Counted from the stretch's first letter, positions 1 to 5,857 are shown. The stretch: 5,857 nt of DNA from an uncultured Lachnospiraceae bacterium (GCA_902803245.1 CADCPJ010000402.1:1-5857); one strand, 5' to 3'. Translations and numbers: made by a program. The notes: a model not told the origin generated them from the sequence alone.

Positions 1-109
1 AAACCACGGCTTTTACTGGCTGGCCGAAAAACCCGGTGAACTACCGCCCCGGAATCCTTCCGCGTAAGTCAATATCTGCTTCCGGTGATGGAAGAGACGA
101 CAGGCCTTT
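1..109. other. Left-edge region downstream of the lipoprotein gene; possible tail of a converging plus-strand gene
   Basis: All three minus-strand frames are closed by stops here, so no minus-strand gene runs through from the lipoprotein to the left edge. On the plus strand two frames are open from the edge. One runs to a TAA at 65-67 (21 codons, ending ELPPRNPSA) and the other to a TAG at 111-113 (about 36 codons, with TGWPKNPVNYRPG in the middle). Either could be the C-terminus of a gene converging on the lipoprotein, but neither is long enough to recognise or to separate by codon use. Several short inverted repeats are present (50-62, 79-94, 102-117), none with a U-tract. It may equally be plain intergenic DNA. 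Confidence 0.3.
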
Positions 110-1087
110 CTAGGCCTCAGTTGGCGGCGTCTCGACAAGCGTGTAGTCCGCCTCATAGGGGTGGCTGAGATCCATGCTCTGCTTGAAGATCAGGCTGCTC
201 TCCCCCTCCACCGAGATCTGTACCTGCTGGATATCCCTGCAGTTATTGACCAGCGAATTCACAATGGAATAGACCGGGATCCTCTCGTCGATATTCAGCG
301 CGTTGGCAAGGAATGTCTGGTTCAGGTTCACATAGCAGATGCCGTTTGCGCTCGATACGCTGATGATCTGGGTGTTCCCCGGAACCGTCGGATAGTTTCC
401 CTCCACCTTCGGACCGGCGATGATCCGCTCGACGACAGCCCACTCCAGGGGCTTGCTGGCGGTGTAGTAGATGGACCTCGCCTCCTGCCGGAGCGAGGTT
501 CCGGCCTCGCCCGTGAAATACAGGTTGATCGCCACGTGCTGGATCGCATTGATCTGCTTTCCCGCATCCTCTACAAAGCTGTCGGCATTCATGATGCCGA
601 GGAGGACCCCAGTCGGGGAGACGGCATTGTGGCCCTCGATCTCAAACCTCACGCCCGAGATGTCTTCGAGCTGGGCGAATGTGCGGACGATGCCGGCGCG
701 CGTCAGGACCTCCCTCGTCGCCGACATATTATTGTATTCCTTGGAAAAATTGAGTGTGAGAATGTTCCCGTCCAGCGATTTCGACAGGATGCGGACTCCC
801 TCGTCAAGGAGAGGCCGATAATCGGACTTCTCCGGAACCGTCTGGATCTTCTCGAGAAGGTCGCCAATCAGCTCCTCAGTGATGAGTCCGGGATCGATCA
901 GCCCGCCTCCCGCCATATCCTCCTCCCGCGCCCCCTCATAGGGCGCGTGTTCCAAACCGTCTTCCCCGCTGTTCAGGTACCAGATCTGTCTCTCACCCGC
1001 CTTCGCATTTTTCGCGGCGGGGCCGCAGCCGGTGATTCCAAGCAGAACTGTAAGAAAGACTCCGACTGCCAGTATTCGTGTTCTCAA
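110..1087 (-). CDS. Lipoprotein with two GerMN (sporulation/spore germination-like) domains
   Basis: Predicted 325-residue exported lipoprotein anchored on the outer face of the membrane. The N-terminus has arginines, a hydrophobic stretch and the lipobox ITGC, with the lipidated Cys at residue 21, so Sec export and signal peptidase II processing are expected. After an acidic, glycine-rich linker (residues 35-65) come two GerMN-like alpha/beta repeats at about 75-155 and 185-300. The second is clearer, with the ILTLNFS/CYVNLNQTF-type strand and the SIVNSLV helix typical of the family. GerMN domains occur in GerM of sporulating Bacilli and in many clostridial lipoproteins; their biochemical role is poorly known, and no enzyme motif is seen. 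I chose the TTG at 1087-1085 because the Shine-Dalgarno AGGGGGTG ends 6 bases before it. A longer GTG start at 1096 would sit inside that Shine-Dalgarno. The gene lies 15 bases after the kinase stop, so it probably belongs to the same transcript and may modulate the kinase (inference). The family call is fairly sure; the function is not. Confidence 0.85.
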   Translation of the reverse strand: MRTRILAVGVFLTVLLGITGCGPAAKNAKAGERQIWYLNSGEDGLEHAPYEGAREEDMAGGGLIDPGLITEELIGDLLEKIQTVPEKSDYRPLLDEGVRILSKSLDGNILTLNFSKEYNNMSATREVLTRAGIVRTFAQLEDISGVRFEIEGHNAVSPTGVLLGIMNADSFVEDAGKQINAIQHVAINLYFTGEAGTSLRQEARSIYYTASKPLEWAVVERIIAGPKVEGNYPTVPGNTQIISVSSANGICYVNLNQTFLANALNIDERIPVYSIVNSLVNNCRDIQQVQISVEGESSLIFKQSMDLSHPYEADYTLVETPPTEA

Positions 1088-1093
1088 AAGAGT

Positions 1094-1101
1094 CACCCCC
1101 T
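1094..1101 (-). promoter_or_regulatory. Ribosome-binding site deciding a TTG start for the lipoprotein
   Basis: The minus strand reads AGGGGGTG here, one mismatch from the ideal AGGAGGTG, followed by a 6-base spacer and TTG at 1087-1085. The GTG that would give the longest protein is the last part of this same Shine-Dalgarno and so cannot use it. The shorter TTG-initiated protein also gives a signal peptide of normal length (Cys at 21). Confidence 0.7.
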
Positions 1102-1102
1102 G

Positions 1103-2518
1103 TTATTCTTCGTGCACAAGCGGTATGCGGACCATAAATGTCGTCCCGGCCCCGACTTTGCTCGATACCTTGACGATTCCCCTGTGCAGGACGATTGCGC
1201 TCCTCGTGATCGCAAGTCCCAGTCCGGTTCCCTCGATGGTCGTGGAGTGGGACTTGTCGCCCCGGTAGAATCTCTCAAAGATGTGCTCGATCTGGTCTTC
1301 CGGTATGCCGAGACCGCCGTCCGCGACACTCACGTAGAAATACTTGTTGTCATTTTTCAATGAGACGCGGACATAGCCCTCGTCCACGTTGTACTTGATG
1401 CCGTTTTCAATCAGATTGGAGAAGGCGAGGGACAGCTTGGTCATATCGACCTCCGCCAGCACCGGCTGGTAGGGATCCATGATGAGCTCGATTCCCCGCT
1501 TATCCGCTATCGGGCGGAGGCGCTTCATGACCTGCTCCAGGAGTTCCCCGATCTCCCTCTCCTCGAAGTTCATCTCCGCGGCTTTCCGATCCATGCGGAC
1601 CATCGTGAGAAGGTCGGTGATGATGTTGTTCTCGCGGTCGATCTCCTGGGTGATATCGCTCATAAACTCCTGGTAGAGCTCGATGGGGACATTTTCCTGA
1701 CCGTTTAAGGAGTCCGCCAGTACCTTCATCGAAGTGAGCGGCGTCTTCAGCTCGTGGGAGACGTTGGAGACGAATTCCTGGCGGGAGTTGTCGAGGGCGC
1801 GCACTCTCGACAGCATCTGGTTGAACGCGTCCGTGATCTGCTCCGTCTCGATATAGGTCGGCACGGAGATCGCCTTGTCCTCATATCCGTCGGTCACGTC
1901 TTCGATGGCCCTCGTGACTTTTGTAAATGGTTTCACGAGAAGGTTGGCCAGGAAGAAGCCCCCGACAAGGACAAAGATGCTGACCATCACGACGACAAAG
2001 ATTCCCTGGTTTTCCAGGTGTCTGGCGGTCTGCTGGATCTCATTGGTGGAGACGGAAGCGATGAGGACGCCGAGGATCCTCTGTCCGTCGGTCTCCATGA
2101 TCGGGACCGTGAACTCGATGTAAGCGTTCCTGTTGTCGTAGAAGGTCGCACTGCTTCCGGTCTCGAAGCAGCTGATCACTTCCCTGGAGACCGACGTCCG
2201 ACCGGTGTCGAGGTCGTAGGTGTCCTTCACGACGCGGAAGGACGAGTCGATGATGAGGAGCCTCCCGCTGAAGATGTTGCTGAGCATGGAAAGCTGGTTG
2301 TCGATGACATCGGACTGCCCCTCCCCGGTGAGATACTCCTCGGAGATGATGGAGCGCGTGATGACGTCGCACTGGTTCTTGACATTGCTGATGCGGATGG
2401 AGACGGCTCTCTCCCTGTAGCTCTGCGTGATGAGCCAGGATGCCGCGATGGTCGGTATGATTCCGATCAGAACAAGCATCAGCATAATCCGGAACCGGAG
2501 GCTCCGGAAATACTTCAT
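1103..2518 (-). CDS. Membrane sensor histidine kinase (CACHE-like sensor, HAMP, HisKA, HATPase_c)
   Basis: Predicted 471-residue two-component sensor kinase of the WalK/PhoR-like class. A basic N-terminus precedes the first membrane segment (about 11-30). An extracytoplasmic domain of about 135 residues (35-170), consistent with a single-CACHE/PAS-like sensor fold, is followed by a second membrane segment (173-195) and a HAMP linker (about 195-245). The H-box is FVSNVSHELKTPL with phospho-acceptor His255. The ATP-binding domain shows the N-box NLIENGIKYN (368-377), G1 DGGLGI (400-405), F-box IFERFYRG (413-420) and G2 GTGLGLAI (430-437), so it should be active. It would autophosphorylate and pass phosphate to a response regulator, but none is encoded in the window, so partner and signal are unknown. 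The ATG at 2518 matches where relatives normally begin (MKYFRSLRFR), but its own ribosome site is weak. A strong one lies further upstream before an in-frame ATA (2545), and the frame stays open to an ATG at 2602. The lipoprotein gene follows after 15 bases. Confidence 0.93.
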   Translation of the reverse strand: MKYFRSLRFRIMLMLVLIGIIPTIAASWLITQSYRERAVSIRISNVKNQCDVITRSIISEEYLTGEGQSDVIDNQLSMLSNIFSGRLLIIDSSFRVVKDTYDLDTGRTSVSREVISCFETGSSATFYDNRNAYIEFTVPIMETDGQRILGVLIASVSTNEIQQTARHLENQGIFVVVMVSIFVLVGGFFLANLLVKPFTKVTRAIEDVTDGYEDKAISVPTYIETEQITDAFNQMLSRVRALDNSRQEFVSNVSHELKTPLTSMKVLADSLNGQENVPIELYQEFMSDITQEIDRENNIITDLLTMVRMDRKAAEMNFEEREIGELLEQVMKRLRPIADKRGIELIMDPYQPVLAEVDMTKLSLAFSNLIENGIKYNVDEGYVRVSLKNDNKYFYVSVADGGLGIPEDQIEHIFERFYRGDKSHSTTIEGTGLGLAITRSAIVLHRGIVKVSSKVGAGTTFMVRIPLVHEE

Positions 2519-2550
2519 TCTCGTACGAAAACCTGACTTTGCTATGATGG

Positions 2551-2557
2551 CACCTCC
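2551..2557 (-). promoter_or_regulatory. Strong Shine-Dalgarno upstream of the kinase with no canonical start at working distance
   Basis: The minus strand reads GGAGGTG, an almost full match to the 16S anti-Shine-Dalgarno. Five bases later comes ATA (2545-2543), in frame with the kinase. No ATG, GTG or TTG occurs until the kinase ATG at 2518, more than 30 bases away. If ATA were used, the protein would gain nine residues (IAKSGFRTR) before the annotated Met. The alternatives are a mutated ATG start, a sequencing error, or a chance match. Confidence 0.5.
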
Positions 2558-2564
2558 ATAAGCT

Positions 2565-2589
2565 GTGATGTCCAAAAGAGTGATGTCCA
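2565..2589. repeat. Perfect 10-base direct repeat in the dppF-kinase gap
   Basis: The plus strand carries GTGATGTCCA at 2565-2574 and again at 2580-2589, separated by AAAGA (period 15). On the transcribed minus strand this is TGGACATCAC, TCTTT, TGGACATCAC. It sits in the only sizeable gap between the transporter and kinase genes, about 50 to 70 bases before the kinase start and just upstream of the strong Shine-Dalgarno. Direct repeats in such positions can be sites for OmpR/PhoB-type regulators, although those usually have a period near 10-11. A binding role is therefore only a suggestion, and a local duplication is the simplest alternative. Confidence 0.6.
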
Positions 2590-2621
2590 CAGGCGGATGC
2601 ATATTGTATGTTACTATTGCG

Positions 2622-3623
2622 TCACACGTGATGGCACGCCGCGAGATGCCCGTCTCCCTTGTCGGTCAGCTCCGGCCTCACCTTGGCGCAGAGCTCGTCC
2701 GCATAGGGACAGCGGGTGCGGAAGCAGCAACCGGAAGGCGGGTTCACCGGGCTTGGGATCTCCCCCTTAAGAACGATCCTCTCCTTGCCCCGAAGGTGCG
2801 GGTCCGCGAGCGGTATGGCATTTAAGAGATATCCCGTGTACGGATGCAGGGGACGGCTGAAGAGTTCCTCCTTTTTGGCGATCTCGCAGATCCTCCCGAG
2901 GAACATCACCGCCACGCGGTCCGCAATAAAGTGGATGACGCTCAGGTCATGCCCTATGAAGACCGTCGTGAGATTCATGTCGATCTTCAGCTTTTTAAGG
3001 AGATTCAGCACCTGGCTCTGAACCGAGACGTCGAGGGCGGATACCGGCTCATCGCAGATGAGCAGCTCCGGGTTAAGTGCGATGGCTCTCGCGATCCCGA
3101 TCCTCTGGCGCTGTCCCCCCGAAAACTGGTGCGGGTACCGCATCAGGAACTCTCCCGGAACGCCGACGCGCTCCATGAGAGTCAGCACAAGTTCAGTCGT
3201 CTCCTTCTTCGAGGAGCACACGCCGTGCGTCACTAAAGGTTCCGCGATGATGTCCCTCACCGTCATGCGGGGATCGAGGCTCGCGTAAGGGTCCTGGAAG
3301 ACCATCTGCATATTTCTTCCGATCGGCTTGAATTCCTTCTCCTTCATGGCGGAGATCTCCTGCCCCTTATAGAAGACGGATCCGGAAGTGGGCCGGATGA
3401 GATGGATCAGCGTCCGGGCGAGGGTGCTCTTCCCGCAGCCCGACTCCCCCACCAGCGCGAGCGTCTCGCCCCGGTAAACCGCGAGATCGACTTCCGAGAC
3501 GGCCTGGACGATCTTTCTCTTCGCGGTCCGGAAATGCTTCGTCAGCTTCTCCGCCCTTAAGAGGATTTCTCCCCCCTCAAGTCCCGCGGCGCTTATTTCC
3601 CTGTCATCAAAACTTAGCATCAT
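2622..3623 (-). CDS. dppF: Peptide ABC transporter ATP-binding protein, DppF/OppF type
   Basis: Predicted 333-residue cytoplasmic ATPase, one of two nucleotide-binding subunits powering oligo/dipeptide uptake. All ABC motifs are intact: Walker [10 protein letters not shown] (59-67), Q-loop Gln110 in VFQDPYASLDP, signature FSGGQRQR (167-174), Walker B LLICDE (187-192), D-loop SALD (195-198) and switch His225. The oligopeptide-transporter C-terminal extension follows, with HPYT (260-263) and cysteines 299/300, 305, 312 and 330, the pattern linked to an iron-sulfur cluster in this family. The DPYASLDPR and FSGGQRQR forms favour the F-type over the D-type subunit. The ATG at 3623 is chosen because AGGGGTG (3632-3638) lies 8 bases upstream; a second ATG follows at once. 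The frame is open much further upstream, but that part overlaps the preceding ATPase gene and lacks family sequence. It starts 4 bases after that gene's stop, so translation is probably coupled. Dpp versus Opp naming cannot be settled without the binding protein. Confidence 0.95.
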   Translation of the reverse strand: MMLSFDDREISAAGLEGGEILLRAEKLTKHFRTAKRKIVQAVSEVDLAVYRGETLALVGESGCGKSTLARTLIHLIRPTSGSVFYKGQEISAMKEKEFKPIGRNMQMVFQDPYASLDPRMTVRDIIAEPLVTHGVCSSKKETTELVLTLMERVGVPGEFLMRYPHQFSGGQRQRIGIARAIALNPELLICDEPVSALDVSVQSQVLNLLKKLKIDMNLTTVFIGHDLSVIHFIADRVAVMFLGRICEIAKKEELFSRPLHPYTGYLLNAIPLADPHLRGKERIVLKGEIPSPVNPPSGCCFRTRCPYADELCAKVRPELTDKGDGHLAACHHV

Positions 3624-3627
3624 TTTT

Positions 3628-4611
3628 TCAGCACCCCTTTTGTTCATGCAGGAAGCACCTGCAGGCATGGCCCTCCCGGACCTCAGCGATCCCGGGAGTC
3701 TCCCTCCGGCACCGGTCGGAAGCATGCGCACACCGGTTCGAAAAGGCGCACCCCTCCTTAAGATGCAGCATGTTCGGAACGACGCCCGGTATGGTGCTTA
3801 AGAACTCCGGATTCCCGGTCATCCGCGGGATGGACAAAAGAAGTCCCCTGGTGTAGGGATGCTCCGTGTGGTCAAAGAGATCGAACACCGGGGCGCTCTC
3901 CACGATCCGCCCCGCGTACATCACGTAGACATAGTCGCAGATCTCCGCCACCACGCCCATATTGTGCGTGATGATGAGGACGCTCATGCCCTCCTCCTCG
4001 CAAAGCTTTTTCATGAGGTCAAGGATCTGGGCCTCGATCGTGACGTCGAGGGCCGTGGTCGGCTCGTCCGCGATGAGGAGCTTCGGGTGGCAGACCATCG
4101 CCATGGCGATCATCACGCGCTGGCGGAGTCCGCCCGACAGCTCATGGGGATAGGCGTCGTATCTCTGTCCGGCCTCCGGTATGCCGACCCTCTCAAACAT
4201 CTCGAGAACCTGACTCTTCGCGTCGTCCTTGTCCTTTGCCTTTTTGTGCTTTAACAGCACCTCGCGCACCTGCCTGCCGACCTTTAAGACCGGGTTCAAG
4301 GAAGTCATGGGCTCCTGGAAGATCATGGAGACGTCATTTCCGCAGATTTTCCGGAGCTCCTTGTCCTTCAGGCCGACCAGTTCCCGGCCGTCCAGCCGGA
4401 TGGACCCGCTCTCAACCCGCCCCGGATAGGGAACGAGGCCCATGACGGACTTCGCGGTCATACTCTTCCCGCAGCCCGACTCGCCCACAAGGCCGACAAT
4501 CTTTCCGGGCGGAACGGCGATATCCACGCCGTTTACGGCCCTCACGACGCCTTTATTTGTTAAAAATGACGTGCGGAGGTCCCTCACATCCAGTACAAAC
4601 TCTTCACTCAT
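3628..4611 (-). CDS. dppD: Peptide ABC transporter ATP-binding protein, DppD/OppD type
   Basis: Predicted 327-residue cytoplasmic ATPase that pairs with the DppF-type subunit on the inner face of the permeases. The motifs are Walker [10 protein letters not shown] (43-51; Met after GKS is common in the D subunits), Q-loop Gln99 in [11 protein letters not shown], signature LSGGLRQR (158-165), Walker B LLIADE (178-183), D-loop TALD (186-189) and switch His216. The C-terminal extension has HPYT (251-254), GVVPN (276-280) and cysteines 288, 294, 301, 317 and 319, a candidate iron-sulfur site. [11 protein letters not shown] and the [10 protein letters not shown] stretch are characteristic of DppD/OppD. 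The start ATG at 4611 gives a normal N-terminus. AAGGAG (4625-4630) lies 13 bases upstream, rather far, with a weaker AAGAG closer. The gene begins 22 bases after the dppC stop and ends 4 bases before dppF, consistent with one operon. Length is normal for the family. Confidence 0.95.
   Translation of the reverse strand: MSEEFVLDVRDLRTSFLTNKGVVRAVNGVDIAVPPGKIVGLVGESGCGKSMTAKSVMGLVPYPGRVESGSIRLDGRELVGLKDKELRKICGNDVSMIFQEPMTSLNPVLKVGRQVREVLLKHKKAKDKDDAKSQVLEMFERVGIPEAGQRYDAYPHELSGGLRQRVMIAMAMVCHPKLLIADEPTTALDVTIEAQILDLMKKLCEEEGMSVLIITHNMGVVAEICDYVYVMYAGRIVESAPVFDLFDHTEHPYTRGLLLSIPRMTGNPEFLSTIPGVVPNMLHLKEGCAFSNRCAHASDRCRRETPGIAEVREGHACRCFLHEQKGC
3632..3638 (-). promoter_or_regulatory. Ribosome-binding site of the DppF-type ATPase
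   Basis: The minus strand reads AGGGGTG within the last codons of the upstream ATPase gene, 8 bases before ATG at 3623. It decides the start against the longer open frame reaching 3731. Its location inside the preceding coding sequence suggests translational coupling of the two ATPases. Confidence 0.7.
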
Positions 4612-4633
4612 CTGCTCTTATGCGCTCCTTGGT

Positions 4634-5623
4634 TTACTGCTTCTGAAGGTACGGATCCAGCACGTCCCTCAGCCCGTCCCCGAGAAAGTTGAATGCGAGA
4701 ACCACGACCATGATCGCGATGGCAGGCGCGAGGGCCAGCCAGGGGCTCGAGAACAGGAACTGCTTCGACTGATTCACCATGAGTCCCCAGGAGGCCGCCG
4801 GGGGCTGCACACCGATCCCGAGGAAGCTCAGAGTGCTCTCGGAGAGTATGCAGGATGGGACATTCAGCGTGTAGAGAACGATGATGGACGGGATGCAGTT
4901 GGGAAGGATGTGCCGGAACATGATCTTTCCCTTGCTGACCCCTATCGATTTCGCGGCCTCCACATACTCCGTCTCCTTGAGGCTGAGCGTCTGGGAGCGG
5001 ACGACGCGCGAGACGCTCGCCCAGCCCACGAGGGCCAGGGCGGCAAACATGCACAGGATGGAATTGGCATACCTCCCCAGCGTGTACATGATGACCATGC
5101 AAAGAAGCAGGGACGGGAAGGACAGCATCACGTCCGCCAATCTCATGATCAGGTAGTCAACAAAGCCCCCGAAATATCCCGCCGCAAGGCCGAGGATGAT
5201 CCCGATGAAGAGCGATATGGCGGAGGGAATGATGCCGATCACGAGGGAGACCCTCGCCCCGTAGAGGATGCGCGTGAAGACGTCCCTTCCGAGCTCGTCC
5301 GTTCCGAGCAGGTGCTCCGCGCTCGGAGGGCTCAGCCTCGCCTTCAGGTTCTGCTCCGCCTCCTTGTAAGGCGCAATCGCAGGCGCAAGGATGGCGAGAA
5401 TGATGACGGCAAGAATGACGGCAGCGGATATGGCGGCCAGAGGGTTCTGCCTGCACAGACGGATGAGCTTCTCCTTCGGGCCGTCCGCCTCACCGATCTC
5501 CGCGGCCAGATCCTCGATGTGCTTCCTCTCCTCCTCCGTAGAAGGCGGTTCTCCGTGCCCGCTTTCGTCCGTCACGGGCGCCCTGCCCGAGGTCTTAGGT
5601 ATATTGTCCAGCTTTTTCGCCAT
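4634..5623 (-). CDS. dppC: Peptide ABC transporter permease, DppC/OppC type
   Basis: Predicted 329-residue inner-membrane permease, one half of the peptide channel. A hydrophilic, acidic N-terminal tail of about 55 residues precedes the first membrane helix (about 61-84). Then comes the periplasmic-side HLLGTDELGRDVFTRILYGA segment (104-123), diagnostic of DppC/OppC. Further helices follow at roughly 124-150, 155-182, 187-205, 243-262 and 295-316. The cytoplasmic coupling motif EYVEAAKSIGVSKGKIMFRH (219-238) is the EAA loop that docks on the ATPases. The start ATG at 5623 is supported by TAGGAG (5630-5635) 6 bases upstream. The neighbours are the dppB-type permease (90-base gap) and dppD (22-base gap). 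The acidic tail is longer than in the E. coli protein, but extended tails are not rare in clostridial homologues. Confidence 0.95.
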   Translation of the reverse strand: MAKKLDNIPKTSGRAPVTDESGHGEPPSTEEERKHIEDLAAEIGEADGPKEKLIRLCRQNPLAAISAAVILAVIILAILAPAIAPYKEAEQNLKARLSPPSAEHLLGTDELGRDVFTRILYGARVSLVIGIIPSAISLFIGIILGLAAGYFGGFVDYLIMRLADVMLSFPSLLLCMVIMYTLGRYANSILCMFAALALVGWASVSRVVRSQTLSLKETEYVEAAKSIGVSKGKIMFRHILPNCIPSIIVLYTLNVPSCILSESTLSFLGIGVQPPAASWGLMVNQSKQFLFSSPWLALAPAIAIMVVVLAFNFLGDGLRDVLDPYLQKQ

Positions 5624-5656
5624 GAAGTGCTCCTATCTTGAATGCCGGATTCCTGT

Positions 5657-5684
5657 GAAAAAGGAAACAGCTTTGTCCCGTTTC
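5657..5684 (-). terminator. Hairpin plus U5 in the dppB-dppC gap; weak terminator or attenuator-like
   Basis: On the minus strand GAAACGG and CTGTTTC can pair (seven pairs, one of them G-U) around the loop GACAAAG, followed by C and five T. The stem is AT-rich and the U-tract short, so at best it would terminate partly. It lies inside an operon, which suggests a tuning or processing element rather than a full stop. It may also be chance. Confidence 0.35.
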
Positions 5685-5709
5685 ATGAGCATGCCCATTT
5701 TGCACGCAT
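5683..5709 (-). CDS. Possible 8-codon leader peptide between dppB and dppC
   Basis: The ATG at 5709 opens an 8-residue frame, MRAKWACS, ending in TGA at 5685-5683. GAGGTG (5715-5720) sits 5 bases upstream, an excellent ribosome site formed by the last codons and stop of the dppB-type gene. The ORF's stop overlaps the first bases of the hairpin at 5664-5684, so a ribosome on it would cover the stem. This is the geometry of a leader peptide. However, the peptide is not rich in any one residue, the site could be a by-product of the GAG AGG TGA codons, and no function is claimed. Confidence 0.2.
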   Translation of the reverse strand: MRAKWACS

Positions 5710-5713
5710 ATCC

Positions 5714-5857
5714 TCACCTCTCCCTGCGGATCCTGGGATCCATCACGGAATAGAGCAGGTCCGCTGCCAGGTTTCCCAGGATGACAAGCACCGTCGTGAA
5801 GAGAATGGTGCCCTGCAGAAGCGGCATATCCCTGTTCTGGATCGCCTGCGTCGCCAG
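5714..5857 (-). CDS. dppB: Peptide ABC transporter permease, DppB/OppB type (C-terminal end only)
   Basis: Only the last 47 codons are inside the window; the gene continues past the right edge. The visible protein starts LATQAIQNRDMPLLQGTILF, then has a final membrane helix of about 20 residues and ends with the family signature LLYSVMDPRIRRER followed by TGA at 5716-5714. The RDMPLLQG turn, the last helix and the LDPRIR-type ending are typical of DppB/OppB permeases, which form the second half of the channel with DppC. The gap of 90 bases to dppC is larger than the other spacings in the operon and contains a short ORF and a hairpin. The Dpp/Opp distinction cannot be made from this fragment. 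Confidence 0.9.
   Translation of the reverse strand: MATQAIQNRDMPLLQGTILFTTVLVILGNLAADLLYSVMDPRIRRER

Noticed and set aside
102..117. AGGCCT-TTCT-AGGCCT hairpin as the terminator of the lipoprotein gene
   Set aside because: The stem is only 6 pairs, it overlaps the stop codon, and there is no U-tract after it on either strand; AGGCCT is itself a palindrome.
161..1363. 400-codon open frame on the plus strand across the lipoprotein and kinase ends
   Set aside because: It is antisense to two recognisable minus-strand genes, has no family-like sequence, and arises from GC-rich third codon positions.
1754..2536. 260-codon plus-strand open frame opposite the kinase
   Set aside because: It is antisense to the kinase membrane, HAMP and sensor region, and its very Asp/Val/Gly-rich composition is typical of a shadow frame.
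2603..2608. TACAAT on the minus strand as a -10 box for a kinase promoter
   Set aside because: It matches the -10 consensus in five of six bases, but the hexamer 17 bases upstream does not resemble TTGACA and there is no extended -10, so it may be chance in a locally AT-rich spot.
2624..3731. Longer DppF start at 3731
   Set aside because: The extra 36 residues overlap the DppD-type gene, have no family sequence, and a good ribosome site supports 3623.
3427..4482. 20-base identity at 3427-3446 and 4463-4482 as a dispersed repeat
   Set aside because: Both copies encode the Walker A segment ESGCGKS of the two paralogous ATPases, so protein conservation explains the match.
4442..5641. 399-codon plus-strand open frame opposite the DppC and DppD genes
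   Set aside because: It is a shadow of well-supported permease and ATPase genes, its composition is dominated by Arg/Asp/Glu/Gly/His, and no domain is recognisable.
1..5857. CRISPR array, tRNA, rRNA, insertion sequence, phage or toxin-antitoxin genes
   Set aside because: No regularly spaced repeats, no cloverleaf-like sequence, and no transposase, integrase or toxin-like frame were seen on either strand.

Overview
The window looks like a GC-rich, low-AT-background Firmicute, most likely a member of the Clostridia and perhaps Lachnospiraceae-like. The clues are strong AGGAGG-type ribosome-binding sites, Gram-positive-style proteins (a GerMN lipoprotein with a lipobox, a WalK-like CACHE/HAMP histidine kinase) and dense one-strand packing. 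This placement is inferred by eye from protein style, not from a database match.

Every convincing gene lies on the minus strand, so transcription runs from the right edge to the left. In that order they are: the last 47 codons of a peptide-ABC permease (DppB/OppB type, 5714-5857, cut by the window edge); the second permease DppC/OppC (4634-5623); the ATPases DppD/OppD (3628-4611) and DppF/OppF (2622-3623); a membrane histidine kinase (1103-2518); and a two-GerMN-domain lipoprotein (110-1087). The four transporter genes form an ordinary dppBCDF/oppBCDF block: two permeases make the channel and two ATPases drive it. The substrate-binding lipoprotein (DppA/OppA) is not in the window and would lie beyond the right edge or elsewhere. 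The kinase and lipoprotein follow after about 100 bases and are themselves separated by only 15 bases, so they are very probably co-translated. No response regulator is visible, although one usually sits next to such a kinase.

The gaps hold the less ordinary features. Between dppB and dppC (90 bases) there is an 8-codon ORF with a good ribosome-binding site. It ends on the first base pairs of a hairpin followed by five U, which resembles a small attenuator or partial terminator. Between dppF and the kinase (103 bases) there is a perfect 10-base direct repeat with a 15-base period. Next to it is a near-perfect Shine-Dalgarno with no ATG/GTG/TTG at working distance, only an in-frame ATA. The leftmost 109 bases contain no minus-strand gene and perhaps the last codons of a converging plus-strand gene.

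Overall this is a conventional peptide transporter plus a signalling pair. I did not find a clearly new system. The points most worth checking are the kinase start region and the dppB-dppC spacer.
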